From assembly GCA_003695005.1 (NCBI GenBank), contig RFJE01000122.1:1-12219 (forward strand): a stretch of DNA of 12,219 nucleotides, in the 5' to 3' direction. Both the position numbers and the translations under genes were made by a program. The notes under the pieces were generated by a model that worked only from the letters and a program-made list of their open reading frames with translations, searched no databases and was not told where the DNA came from. Numbering within the stretch: position 1 is the first letter of the stretch; every line of letters begins with the position of its first letter. Of this stretch, positions 6,212 through 12,219 are shown in pieces. This stretch comes from Candidatus Hydrogenedentota bacterium (GTDB taxonomy: Bacteria; Spirochaetota; Leptospiria; Turneriellales; J094).

Positions 6212-8133
6212 AGGGCATCCTGCATTATAGCAATAAGCGCCTTGTTAAATTCAATGGGGTCGGGCAACTCTCTGCCTTCGGCTAAATAAGCATAGCCGAG
6301 TAAAAGCTGTGGCAATTTTTTGACTTTATCACTGTTTTTATCTTTTTCTAAAAGAGCTTCTGCCTTTTGGATAACTTCATGATTGGGATTAATTTCTAAA
6401 CTTGGCTTTAAAGATGGGATGCCCTGACCATGTTGCTTTAAAAGCTTTTCAAGTTGCGGACTCATACCCCCTCCTTCGCGCACAAGTCTTGCAGGGGATG
6501 ATACTAACCTTGAAGAAATTTTTACTTCATCCACAAAATCTTTTAAGTTTTCTTTTAAAAAGGCAAGGAAATCTTTATGGCTACTTTCTCCCTCGTCTTT
6601 GTCTGTCTCCTTACTTTCGGCCTCTATTCTATCGGCGGGTACAAACTTCTTGCCTTCATATTCATGTAAATGCTGCATTAAAAAGTCATCTACAGGGTCG
6701 GTCAGAAGAAGGACTTCTTTTCCTTCTTTTACTAAATGCTCAATATGGGGGGATGATTCTAATGTCTTCCGAGAATTGCCTAGAATATAGTAAATGGAAT
6801 CTTCCTCTGTTTTCATGCGAGAGACAATTTCAGGTAAACTAAAAAGTTTTTCCTTATCCGCCGTTGTTTGGAATAAAAAGAGTTCAGCTAGCTTATCTTT
6901 ATTTTCATAGTCTTCGCCATAACCTTCTTTTAAAACTACACCAAACTCATTCCAAAACGTTAGGTACTTATCAAAATCTTTTTCTTTAAGCTTTTTTAGC
7001 TCATCGAGAATTTTCTTTACAATGCGTTTGCGAATGGCACTTAACTGCCTATCTTGCTGCAACATTTCGCGGGATACATTTAAGCTTAAATCGGCAGAGT
7101 CTACAACCCCCTGCACAAAGCGCAAGTAGTTTGGTAAAAGTTCTTTGCACCTGTCCATAATTAAAACCCGTTTTGCATAAAGGCGTAAGCCGGGCTCATA
7201 AGTTGCAAAAAACAAATCATACGGACGTTGGGAAGGTATAAAAAGCAAAGCATGATACTCTAAAATTCCTTCGGCATGAATACTAAAATGTAAAAGTGGG
7301 TCATGCCAATCATGAGCAATATGCTTATAAAATTCAGTATATTCTTCCTCGCTAACTTCGGATGGCTTGCGCACCCAAATGGGCTTCATGGAATTTAAAA
7401 CTTCATCTTTAACAATTTTTTCCGTCTTGTCTGTTATTTTACCATCTTTATCCCGAACAGGCTCTTCCACTTCATGGCGCATTTTAATGGGATACTGGAT
7501 AAAGTCGGAATAGCGTTTTACAATGCGCGAAATAACATAAAAGTCGGTATAATCTTCAATTCCATTTTCCGGCTCTACCGGCTTTAATTTTAAAGTGATT
7601 GTAGTACCATGAGAATTTTTTTGAGCAGGCTCTATGCTATAGGTTCCATCTCCCTTTGATTGCCAAAGCCAAGCTTCGGTTTCTCCAGCTCGGCGGGTTA
7701 GAACGGTTACTTCATCGGCAACCATAAAAGCAGAATAAAAGCCAACTCCAAATTGACCAATTAAATCAGCCGATGTCTTTTCGTCTTTAGCCGATTTCAT
7801 TTTTTCTAGCAATTCTTTTGTCCCGGAATGAGCAATGGTTCCGAGATTTTCCATGAGCTCGCTTTTGTTCATCCCAATTCCATTATCGCTAATGACAAGC
7901 TGGCGTGGACTTTTGCTTGCATCAATTCGGATGTGAAACTCCTCTCCTTCTTGCACAAGGTCGGGCTTTGTTAAAGCTTCGTACCGAAGTTTGTCAATGG
8001 CATCCGATGCATTTGAAATTAATTCCCGCAAAAAAATTTCTTTGTTCGAATATAAAGAATGAATCATTAAATCAAGAAGCTGTTTTGTCTCTGCCTGAAA
8101 ATTTAAAACTTCTTTTTCACTTGTCTTTGCCAT
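6208..8133 (-). CDS. htpG: Molecular chaperone HtpG (bacterial Hsp90)
   Basis: A cytosolic ATP-dependent dimeric chaperone. The 641-aa product has the N-terminal GHKL ATPase with ELISNASDA (37-45; catalytic Glu37, Asn41), SDNGIGM (82-88), GTIAHSG (98-104) and the lid/glycine motif IGQFGVGFYSAF (125-136), then the middle domain with LNVSREMLQQ (containing the conserved Arg) and a C-terminal dimerisation domain. The start was placed at ATG 8133 because AGGAGG (8139-8144) lies 5 nt upstream and the protein then begins as usual. A longer frame opening at 8235 would add 34 residues without homology and would cross the putative promoter. No CIRCE inverted repeat is seen upstream. The stop overlaps the nuclease gene (GTGA), making htpG the first gene of a five-gene run with ndk, ispA and tlyA. 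Confidence 0.97.
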   Translation of the reverse strand: MAKTSEKEVLNFQAETKQLLDLMIHSLYSNKEIFLRELISNASDAIDKLRYEALTKPDLVQEGEEFHIRIDASKSPRQLVISDNGIGMNKSELMENLGTIAHSGTKELLEKMKSAKDEKTSADLIGQFGVGFYSAFMVADEVTVLTRRAGETEAWLWQSKGDGTYSIEPAQKNSHGTTITLKLKPVEPENGIEDYTDFYVISRIVKRYSDFIQYPIKMRHEVEEPVRDKDGKITDKTEKIVKDEVLNSMKPIWVRKPSEVSEEEYTEFYKHIAHDWHDPLLHFSIHAEGILEYHALLFIPSQRPYDLFFATYEPGLRLYAKRVLIMDRCKELLPNYLRFVQGVVDSADLSLNVSREMLQQDRQLSAIRKRIVKKILDELKKLKEKDFDKYLTFWNEFGVVLKEGYGEDYENKDKLAELFLFQTTADKEKLFSLPEIVSRMKTEEDSIYYILGNSRKTLESSPHIEHLVKEGKEVLLLTDPVDDFLMQHLHEYEGKKFVPADRIEAESKETDKDEGESSHKDFLAFLKENLKDFVDEVKISSRLVSSPARLVREGGGMSPQLEKLLKQHGQGIPSLKPSLEINPNHEVIQKAEALLEKDKNSDKVKKLPQLLLGYAYLAEGRELPDPIEFNKALIAIMQDAL

Positions 8134-8138
8134 AGAGA

Positions 8139-8144
8139 CCTCCT
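8139..8144 (-). promoter_or_regulatory. Ribosome binding site deciding the htpG start
   Basis: AGGAGG on the minus strand is 5 nt before ATG 8133. It selects this start over the longer frame beginning at 8235. Confidence 0.9.
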
Positions 8145-8159
8145 GCGGATTAAAGATAG

Positions 8160-8190
8160 TCCATAGCGATATTGCAAAACACATTGTCAA
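8160..8190 (-). promoter_or_regulatory. Candidate htpG operon promoter
   Basis: A perfect -35 hexamer TTGACA (minus strand, 8190-8185) is followed after 19 nt by TATGGA (8165-8160), a weak -10. Transcription would start near 8153, leaving a 20-nt leader with the AGGAGG site. The perfect -35 with a poor -10 may mean an alternative sigma factor or activated promoter; the -10 assignment is uncertain. Confidence 0.4.
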
Positions 8191-8347
8191 GGAATTTTTG
8201 TGCAAATTGGGGTTTGGCTTGGCGGGAACGCTCATGTCCCACTAAGAATCATATTGTGTTGGATGATAATGTAAGTAAAAATAAAGTTGTCACCTTGTCT
8301 TTGGTATGTAGTATGTCAGTTGCAGATTATCTTTGTAAGGAAGGTCC

Positions 8348-8644
8348 ATGAAAAGAAAAGATTATTGTGCGAATTGTGAGCATTGTGTTGTTGTTCGCGA
8401 ATACGAGCAAGATAGCAAAAAGTATGTTTTACGAGTTCGCTGTACGAAAAAAAGATGGGCAAAGCGTTCAGGGGAAGAAAAGCGATATAAGTATTTTACT
8501 GTCTCTCGTCGTGTCATGACGGATTGTCCAGATTATTCGCCAATGGGTCCAGAAGATCCTTTTATTAAAAACTTGCGTCGCGAGTTGCCAGTAAAAGATC
8601 AAATTTATACTGCGGGCGAAAACGAGTATTTAGGTGTAGGTTAA
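8348..8644 (+). CDS. Small Cys-rich, possible zinc-binding protein of unknown function
   Basis: A 98-aa basic protein. The N-terminus has three closely spaced cysteines, CANCEHC (C7, C10, C13), followed by single Cys32 in VRCTKK and Cys60 in TDCPDYSP. This is a plausible zinc-ribbon ligand set, though I cannot say which four would bind metal. The middle is rich in Lys/Arg (33-55, including [13 protein letters not shown]), compatible with nucleic-acid contact. Similar short proteins with this Cys pattern and a conserved LPVKDxIY tail exist as unnamed proteins in spirochaetes, as far as I recall; I could not check. The ATG follows a strong AAGGAAGG site. A terminator-like hairpin begins right after the stop, so it is probably monocistronic. 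Confidence 0.82.
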   Translation: MKRKDYCANCEHCVVVREYEQDSKKYVLRVRCTKKRWAKRSGEEKRYKYFTVSRRVMTDCPDYSPMGPEDPFIKNLRRELPVKDQIYTAGENEYLGVG

Positions 8645-8652
8645 TAAAATTT

Positions 8653-8675
8653 TTGGCCAAATGGCCAATTTTTTT
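8653..8675 (+). terminator. Probable terminator of the Cys-rich protein gene
   Basis: TTGGCC-AAAT-GGCCAA is a perfect 6-bp stem with a 4-nt loop, followed directly by seven T residues, 9 nt after the upstream stop codon. The stem is short but fits an intrinsic terminator. It overlaps the putative -35 of panD. Confidence 0.68.
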
Positions 8676-8682
8676 GTAAATT
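8653..8682 (+). promoter_or_regulatory. Candidate panD promoter giving a leaderless mRNA
   Basis: TTGGCC (8653-8658), an 18-nt spacer and TAAATT (8677-8682) are followed by 5 nt and then ATG 8688. This is the same geometry as the better purE promoter (18-nt spacer, 5 nt between -10 and ATG). panD has no Shine-Dalgarno, consistent with transcription starting on the A of the ATG. The hexamers are imperfect and the -35 sits in the terminator stem. Confidence 0.42.
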
Positions 8683-8687
8683 CAAAT

Positions 8688-9029
8688 ATGCGCTGGGTCA
8701 TGCGATCAAAAATTCATAAGGCCACGGTGACAGAGGCAAATGTTAGCTATGTTGGAAGTATTACAATCGATGAGGAACTTTTAGAGAAAGCTGGTATTTG
8801 GCCCGGGGAAAAAGTGCTCGTGGTTAGTAATACCTCAGGTGCTAGGTTAGAAACCTATACCATTGCAGGCGAGAGAGGAAAAGGGGACATCTGTATGAAT
8901 GGCGCTGCTGCTCATTTAATTAAAAAAGGGGAAGAAATCATTATCATTGCTTTTGAACTCACCGATAAACCCATTGACGGTACTGCTATTTTAGTAGATG
9001 AAAACAATCGGTTTGTGCGGTACTTATAG
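8688..9029 (+). CDS. panD: Aspartate 1-decarboxylase precursor (PanD)
   Basis: PanD decarboxylates aspartate to beta-alanine for pantothenate and CoA synthesis. It is made as a pro-enzyme that cleaves itself at a Gly-Ser bond to create a pyruvoyl cofactor. Here the site is YVGSITID, with cleavage between Gly23 and Ser24. Other family motifs are SKIHKATVT (7-15), TYTIAGERG, the oxyanion-supporting CMNGAAAH and GEEIIIIAF. With ATG 8688 the protein is 113 aa, slightly short for the family but complete through the conserved core. An upstream ATG at 8661 would add nine residues encoded within the terminator hairpin and its T-run and was rejected; ATG 8700 is the other option. No ribosome binding site is seen before any of them, and a leaderless mRNA is likely. 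Confidence 0.93.
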   Translation: MRWVMRSKIHKATVTEANVSYVGSITIDEELLEKAGIWPGEKVLVVSNTSGARLETYTIAGERGKGDICMNGAAAHLIKKGEEIIIIAFELTDKPIDGTAILVDENNRFVRYL

Positions 9030-9038
9030 GGAAAATTG

Positions 9039-9068
9039 TTGACGGGGAGACTCAACTTTTTGTATAAT
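9039..9068 (+). promoter_or_regulatory. purE promoter, predicted leaderless transcript
   Basis: TTGACG (9039-9044), an 18-nt spacer and a perfect TATAAT (9063-9068) form a strong sigma-70 type promoter. Only 5 nt (CCTGT) separate the -10 from the purE ATG at 9074, so +1 should fall on or within a base or two of the A of ATG, and there is no Shine-Dalgarno. Confidence 0.8.
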
Positions 9069-9073
9069 CCTGT

Positions 9074-9556
9074 ATGAAAGTTGCCATTATCATGGGAAGC
9101 CAATCGGACTGGGATCCGGTAATGAAGGCAGCCGCTGATACTCTTGCTGATTTTGGCGTTTCTTATGAAGCAAAAGTATATTCTGCTCATAGAACACCCG
9201 AAGCTTTGTTTGATTATTTGAAAACATTGCCGGAAAAAGGTGTGCAAGTTATTATTGCTGGTGCCGGAATGGCGGCTCATTTACCCGGGGTGATTGCAGC
9301 AAAAACGATACTACCTGTTTTAGGTGTACCTATTCCTTCTTCGCCATTGCAAGGAATGGATTCACTTTTGTCTATTGTACAGATGCCCGGAGGGATTCCT
9401 GTTGGGACCTTAAGTATTGGAAAAGCTGGAGCGAAAAATGCGGCCATTATGGCTGTTTCTATTTTAGCCTTGCAAGATGAAACTTTGGAAAAAAAGTTAA
9501 TGGAATATCGTCAAAAACAAGCGGAAAAAGTTTTAGCCGTTAGTTTAGAAACATGA
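9074..9556 (+). CDS. purE: N5-carboxyaminoimidazole ribonucleotide mutase (PurE, class I)
   Basis: PurE moves the carboxyl group of N5-CAIR to give CAIR in de novo purine synthesis. The 160-aa single-domain protein has MGSQSDW (7-13, phosphate/substrate loop), SAHRTP (37-42, His39), AGMAAHLPG (64-72, His69) and MPGGIPV (104-110). The AAHLPG form marks class I, which works with PurK (N5-CAIR synthase), rather than the class II AIR carboxylase. purK is not in this window and should be elsewhere. Its own consensus promoter lies in the 44-nt gap after panD, placed so that the mRNA is leaderless. The stop is followed by A6T-T-AT6, a poor terminator candidate. Confidence 0.96.
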   Translation: MKVAIIMGSQSDWDPVMKAAADTLADFGVSYEAKVYSAHRTPEALFDYLKTLPEKGVQVIIAGAGMAAHLPGVIAAKTILPVLGVPIPSSPLQGMDSLLSIVQMPGGIPVGTLSIGKAGAKNAAIMAVSILALQDETLEKKLMEYRQKQAEKVLAVSLET

Positions 9557-9570
9557 AAAAATTATTTTTT
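9556..9570. repeat. Short A/T palindrome after purE
   Basis: AAAAAAT-T-ATTTTTT, beginning at the last base of the purE stop codon. It lacks any G/C, so a stable terminator is doubtful, although it ends in six T residues. It lies 9 nt before the larger palindrome at 9580-9600. Confidence 0.4.
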
Positions 9571-9579
9571 AAGCAGAAA

Positions 9580-9600
9580 TATATTAAAAATTTTAATATA
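9580..9600. promoter_or_regulatory. Perfect AT palindrome, possible operator of the siroheme reductase gene
   Basis: The arms TATATTAAAA and TTTTAATATA are exact inverted repeats of 10 bp around a central A. It ends 16 nt before the reductase ATG and overlaps both candidate -10 boxes: TATATT (9580-9585), which would leave a leader of about 25 nt containing the ribosome binding site, and TATAAT (9597-9602), which would start transcription inside that site. No -35 is evident. This is the size and position of a dimeric repressor or activator site; the regulator is unknown. Confidence 0.5.
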
Positions 9601-9603
9601 ATA

Positions 9604-9610
9604 AGAGGAG
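9604..9610 (+). promoter_or_regulatory. Ribosome binding site of the siroheme reductase
   Basis: AGAGGAG is 6 nt before ATG 9617, a strong site that contrasts with the leaderless starts of panD and purE just upstream. Confidence 0.85.
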
Positions 9611-9616
9611 AAGAAA

Positions 9617-11368
9617 ATGTATTTTGAAAAAACAAATGTAGTAGAAGAAGAATTAAAAGAGTTTACACAAAAAATACAGGGGTTCTTAAAAGGAGAATAT
9701 CCACAAGAAAAGTTTAAGCCCAGAAGGCTGATGCAAGGAGTCTATGGCCAAAGACAACCCGGTGTCCAAATGATGCGGATTAAAGTTCCGGGAGGAGAAT
9801 TAACCCCGGAGCAATGGAGGGCCATTGCGGATATTTCAACAGATTATGGCAGCCATAATATGCACATTACAACTCGGCAAGATATCCAGCTTCATTTTGT
9901 TAAATTAGCAGAAGTACCTGACATATTAAACCGTTTAGCAAATGTTGGCTTAACGACAAGAGAAGCATGTGGTAATAGTTTTCGCAATGTAACAGCTTCG
10001 CCATTTAGTGGTAGCTTACGGGATGAAGTCTTTGATGTTCGCCCCGCAGTGGAAGCATGTGCGCAGTTTTTCTTGCGTAACCCCGAAACACAGGCGTTAC
10101 CAAGAAAATTTAAAGTAGCTTTTAGCGAGTCTGATGCTGATTATGCAGTAACAGGAATGCATGATGTCGGAGCTATTGCAAAAGTAAAAGATGGTGTACC
10201 CGGGTTTAAAGTTGTCGTGGGTGGTGGTTTAGGCAGTCAGCCTTTTCCTGCAGCCGTATACCGAGAATTTTTACCTGCCACTGAGTTTATGAAGCACTTA
10301 TTTGCCATTGCACGTATTTTTAATAAGCATGGCAATCGAGAAAAAAGAATGAAAGCGCGCATTAAGTTTTTAGTTCACCAGACATGGGGAGTAGAAAAGT
10401 TTTTAGAGGAAACGCAGAAAGAAGTAGAAAGAATCGAACAAGAAAATATTTCGTTCCCAGAAATCCCAACTCCAATGGTTGCTGCTGAAGATTTCGATTA
10501 TTCGAATCCTTTTTCCGAAGCTGATGGAAAAATTTACCATTGGTTTGAAAAAAATGTATTCCCTACGAAACGTAAAAATGAGTACATGATTGTCGTTCAT
10601 GTGCCTTTAGGAGATATTTCCCCGGAAGTTGCAAAAAAATTAGCCGATTACCATGAGGAGTGGAATAAAAATAAAGCAGAATTTCTTACGGTTACTGATG
10701 ATCAAAATTTAGTATTAAAAGGAATCGTGATAGAGGAAGGCAATAAAAAATCTGCTTTTACTCAAATCTATGAAACTTTAGAAGAGTTAAACTTAGGTTA
10801 TGTTGGCTATCATAACTTTGCCGATCCCGTTTCTTGCCCGGGAACGACAACTTGTAATTTAGGAATTACTTCTTCCCATGGAATGGCGGAAGCCATCCGA
10901 CAGATTATTGGAGATAAATGGGCAACGGATCCTCGTTTTGCAACAGCGACTTTGCATATGTCGGGCTGTCCAAATTCTTGCGGAAGACATCATATTGCTA
11001 CTGTAGGATTTTTTGGTAGGTCGGAGCTTTTAAGTGGCAATATCCAAGCACCGGCATATACCGTACTTTTAGGCGGAGCCAATTTAGGAAATGGTGAAAT
11101 CCGACTTGCGAGAAAGTGTGGAAAAATTTTAGCAAAGCGTGTGCCTGCTTATATTGAAAAACTTATTAGTATTTACGAAGAAAAAGCAGCAGAGGGTCAA
11201 TCTTTTGATGACTTTTGCGCGAATTTTCCAACAGACGAGGCAAAAGCCCTTGTAAAAAGTTTCGATAAAGCAGCTATGCCTATTGAAGATAAAGAGAAAA
11301 TTAATTACGATTGGGGAAAAGATAAACCTTATGTTGTGGAATTTGGCGAAGGTGAATGTGCTAGTTAA
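9617..11368 (+). CDS. Siroheme [4Fe-4S] nitrite/sulfite reductase
   Basis: A 583-aa assimilatory-type hemoprotein that carries out six-electron reduction of nitrite to ammonia or sulfite to sulfide; the sequence does not settle which. It shows the duplicated NiR/SiR half-domain layout. In the first half, VPGGELTPEQ (57-66), the siroheme-contacting TTRQDIQLHF (85-94) and ACGNSFRNVTASP (117-129). In the second half, the cluster ligands SCPGTTTC (C407, C413) and SGCPNSCGRHH (C451, C455) form the expected C-x5-C and C-x3-C pairs that bridge the cluster to siroheme. No flavoprotein (CysJ/NADPH domain) or siroheme gene is adjacent, so electrons may come from ferredoxin. It has a strong ribosome binding site and a palindrome over its promoter. 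The last 8 nt overlap the end of the convergent repeat-protein gene. Confidence 0.92.
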   Translation: MYFEKTNVVEEELKEFTQKIQGFLKGEYPQEKFKPRRLMQGVYGQRQPGVQMMRIKVPGGELTPEQWRAIADISTDYGSHNMHITTRQDIQLHFVKLAEVPDILNRLANVGLTTREACGNSFRNVTASPFSGSLRDEVFDVRPAVEACAQFFLRNPETQALPRKFKVAFSESDADYAVTGMHDVGAIAKVKDGVPGFKVVVGGGLGSQPFPAAVYREFLPATEFMKHLFAIARIFNKHGNREKRMKARIKFLVHQTWGVEKFLEETQKEVERIEQENISFPEIPTPMVAAEDFDYSNPFSEADGKIYHWFEKNVFPTKRKNEYMIVVHVPLGDISPEVAKKLADYHEEWNKNKAEFLTVTDDQNLVLKGIVIEEGNKKSAFTQIYETLEELNLGYVGYHNFADPVSCPGTTTCNLGITSSHGMAEAIRQIIGDKWATDPRFATATLHMSGCPNSCGRHHIATVGFFGRSELLSGNIQAPAYTVLLGGANLGNGEIRLARKCGKILAKRVPAYIEKLISIYEEKAAEGQSFDDFCANFPTDEAKALVKSFDKAAMPIEDKEKINYDWGKDKPYVVEFGEGECAS

Positions 11369-12219
11369 AAGTTCGGAATAAGCCCACTCTTGTTCTAACT
11401 CCATTTTGATCGGGAAGGAAGGCTGTTGCGGCTTTCCACTTCCCGAACTGAAACTTGCTCATGGTTTTTGAAGAAGAACCACTAAATAAGATAGTATCCA
11501 CAATCGCCGTTAAATAGGTTGCTCCTACGGCAATTATTGATCCAACGAATAATGCATCGGCATTATCAAGAGTGCTTTTAGAAGCCTTTTCTTTTTTCCT
11601 CTCTTGTTTATGAAAATACGACCATGCAAGGAAAGAGCTGGATACTGTCCAAGCACTTAAATAGTAAGATCCACGTTCTTTTCCAGAACTGATTTGTCCC
11701 CAACCGGGCGCTACTAAATTCCTCCACAATTGACCTACGAAGCTTGTATTTTTGGATTTAAGCGGCCCATGGAAGAGACTATCTAAAAGAGGGGCTGTAT
11801 AACTTGCCCCGAAAATAAAGAAAGAGGCAGAAAGTTGTTTCTTTGAGGTATTGTACCGGTCATAAAAATAGTCAAAATCTATTCCTGTGTTTTTATAGTT
11901 ATCTCGAGCATCTAAGTATTGGATGGTAAAAATTCCAGTGGTAATAGCAGAAGTCGCCCATATTCCATAGTAAAAGTATCCGGAATTGCGTTTTGCAGCC
12001 ATTTGTCCCCAGCCGGGAATTAAAGCATTCCGCCAGATCTCATCAATAAAATCAGCTTTTGTTTTTTTCTTCGTCAGGAACATATCTCCTGAAATCGCAA
12101 GTTCTAAGTAGGTAAATGGATAAATTCCTGCTAAAAAATAGCTTGTTGCTGTCAAAGCTCTTTTACTATCACGATACGCATTGTATTTTGCGTCAAAATC
12201 GCTTTGAGCATCCTTATAC
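11361..12219 (-). CDS. Repeat membrane protein with PGWGQ modules (5' end beyond window)
   Basis: At least 285 codons of a multi-pass membrane protein built from repeats. Two copies of WRN-x4-PGWGQ followed by a hydrophobic hairpin start about 103 residues apart (PGWGQ codons at 12003-12017 and 11694-11708). A third copy's tail lies further upstream: DFDAKYNAYRDSKRAL (near 12200-12153) aligns with DFDYFYDRYNTSKKQL. The PGWGQ signature resembles DUF5683-type membrane domains, common in multiple copies in Leptospira; function is unknown. A TTG at 12155 is not the real start, because the frame stays open through 12219 and the repeat continues across it; the gene is cut by the window edge. The C-terminus (FGKWKAATAFLPDQNG... 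RVGLFRTFN) could be a terminal beta strand. It is convergent with, and overlaps by 8 nt, the siroheme reductase. Confidence 0.8.
   Translation of the reverse strand, partial: YKDAQSDFDAKYNAYRDSKRALTATSYFLAGIYPFTYLELAISGDMFLTKKKTKADFIDEIWRNALIPGWGQMAAKRNSGYFYYGIWATSAITTGIFTIQYLDARDNYKNTGIDFDYFYDRYNTSKKQLSASFFIFGASYTAPLLDSLFHGPLKSKNTSFVGQLWRNLVAPGWGQISSGKERGSYYLSAWTVSSSFLAWSYFHKQERKKEKASKSTLDNADALFVGSIIAVGATYLTAIVDTILFSGSSSKTMSKFQFGKWKAATAFLPDQNGVRTRVGLFRTFN
11694..12017 (-). repeat. Internal protein repeat, two PGWGQ boxes 309 nt apart
   Basis: The PGWGQ codons at 12003-12017 and 11694-11708 are separated by 309 nt (103 codons). The identical 9-mer GTCAAAATC (+ strand; encodes DFD) at 11871-11879 and 12192-12200 marks a second in-phase anchor 321 nt apart. 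DNA identity is otherwise limited, so the duplication is old. Confidence 0.75.

Larger units (their letters stand above)
8134..8347. other. Divergent intergenic region htpG / Cys-rich protein gene
   Basis: A 214-nt region separating the minus-strand htpG run from the plus-strand genes. It must hold both divergent promoters. Apart from the htpG signals and the + strand ribosome binding site AAGGAAGG (8337-8344), I see no tRNA, riboswitch fold or long inverted repeat. For the + gene, a TTGTCA (8287-8292) and TATGTC (8312-8317) pair is possible but weak. Confidence 0.5.

Noticed and set aside
6402..6842. 146-codon + strand frame inside htpG
   Set aside because: It is a shadow of the unambiguous HtpG reading frame on the other strand and has no start signal.
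8134..8235. In-frame N-terminal extension of HtpG starting at 8235 (34 extra residues)
   Set aside because: The strong AGGAGG site is placed for ATG 8133, the extension has no resemblance to Hsp90, and it crosses the candidate promoter.
8134..8347. CIRCE or other heat-shock inverted repeat before htpG
   Set aside because: No TTAGCACTC-N9-GAGTGCTAA or close variant is present in the intergenic region.
8661..8687. ATG at 8661 as the panD start
   Set aside because: The nine added codons lie within the hairpin and T-run ending the upstream gene, there is no ribosome binding site, and PanD proteins normally begin close to the residues encoded from 8688.
1..12219. CRISPR arrays, transposases, integrases, tRNA genes, phage or defence genes
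   Set aside because: No regularly spaced repeats, transposase-like frames, terminal inverted repeats or cloverleaf folds were seen; gene content is core metabolism with small gaps.

Overview
The window is AT-rich bacterial chromosome, densely packed with housekeeping genes and showing no mobile element, rRNA, tRNA or CRISPR. Several features hint at a spirochaete, possibly of the Leptospira type: a loose spirochaete-like lipobox (LFLAEC), a multi-copy 'PGWGQ' membrane-repeat protein of a kind I associate with Leptospira, a TlyA/FtsJ-type protein, and a small Cys-rich protein that resembles spirochaetal hypotheticals. This assignment is inference from family resemblance, not proof.

Layout. 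(1) 75-1502 (+): glnA, a type I-beta glutamine synthetase, behind a good sigma-54 (-24/-12) promoter and followed by a strong intrinsic terminator at 1558-1581. (2) 1590-2522 (-): an alpha/beta hydrolase, divergent from (3) a two-gene + strand unit at 2569-3319, made of a four-helix membrane protein and a small unknown protein that overlap by 14 nt. (4) 8133 down to 3302 (-): a tight five-gene run, htpG, a DNase I-like lipoprotein, ndk, ispA and tlyA, with junctions of -4, +48, +4 and -1 nt, which looks like one operon. (5) + strand from 8348: a Cys-rich small protein, panD, purE and a siroheme nitrite/sulfite reductase, each apparently with its own start signals. (6) 11361 to the window end (-): a repeat membrane protein whose 5' end lies outside the window and whose 3' end overlaps the reductase tail by 8 nt.

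The most interesting points are regulatory and small in scale. GlnA has Phe at the position of the adenylylation Tyr, yet sits under an apparent sigma-54 promoter, which suggests that nitrogen control here is transcriptional. purE, and probably panD, have a promoter placed so that transcription should start on the A of the ATG, with no ribosome binding site (leaderless mRNAs). The reductase is preceded by a perfect 10+1+10 AT palindrome over its promoter region. The lipoprotein nuclease keeps essentially the whole pancreatic DNase I active site and the DNase I disulfide pair. I did not find a clear new multi-gene system; most of the window is ordinary core metabolism (Gln, CoA precursor, purine, isoprenoid, N/S reduction) and protein folding.
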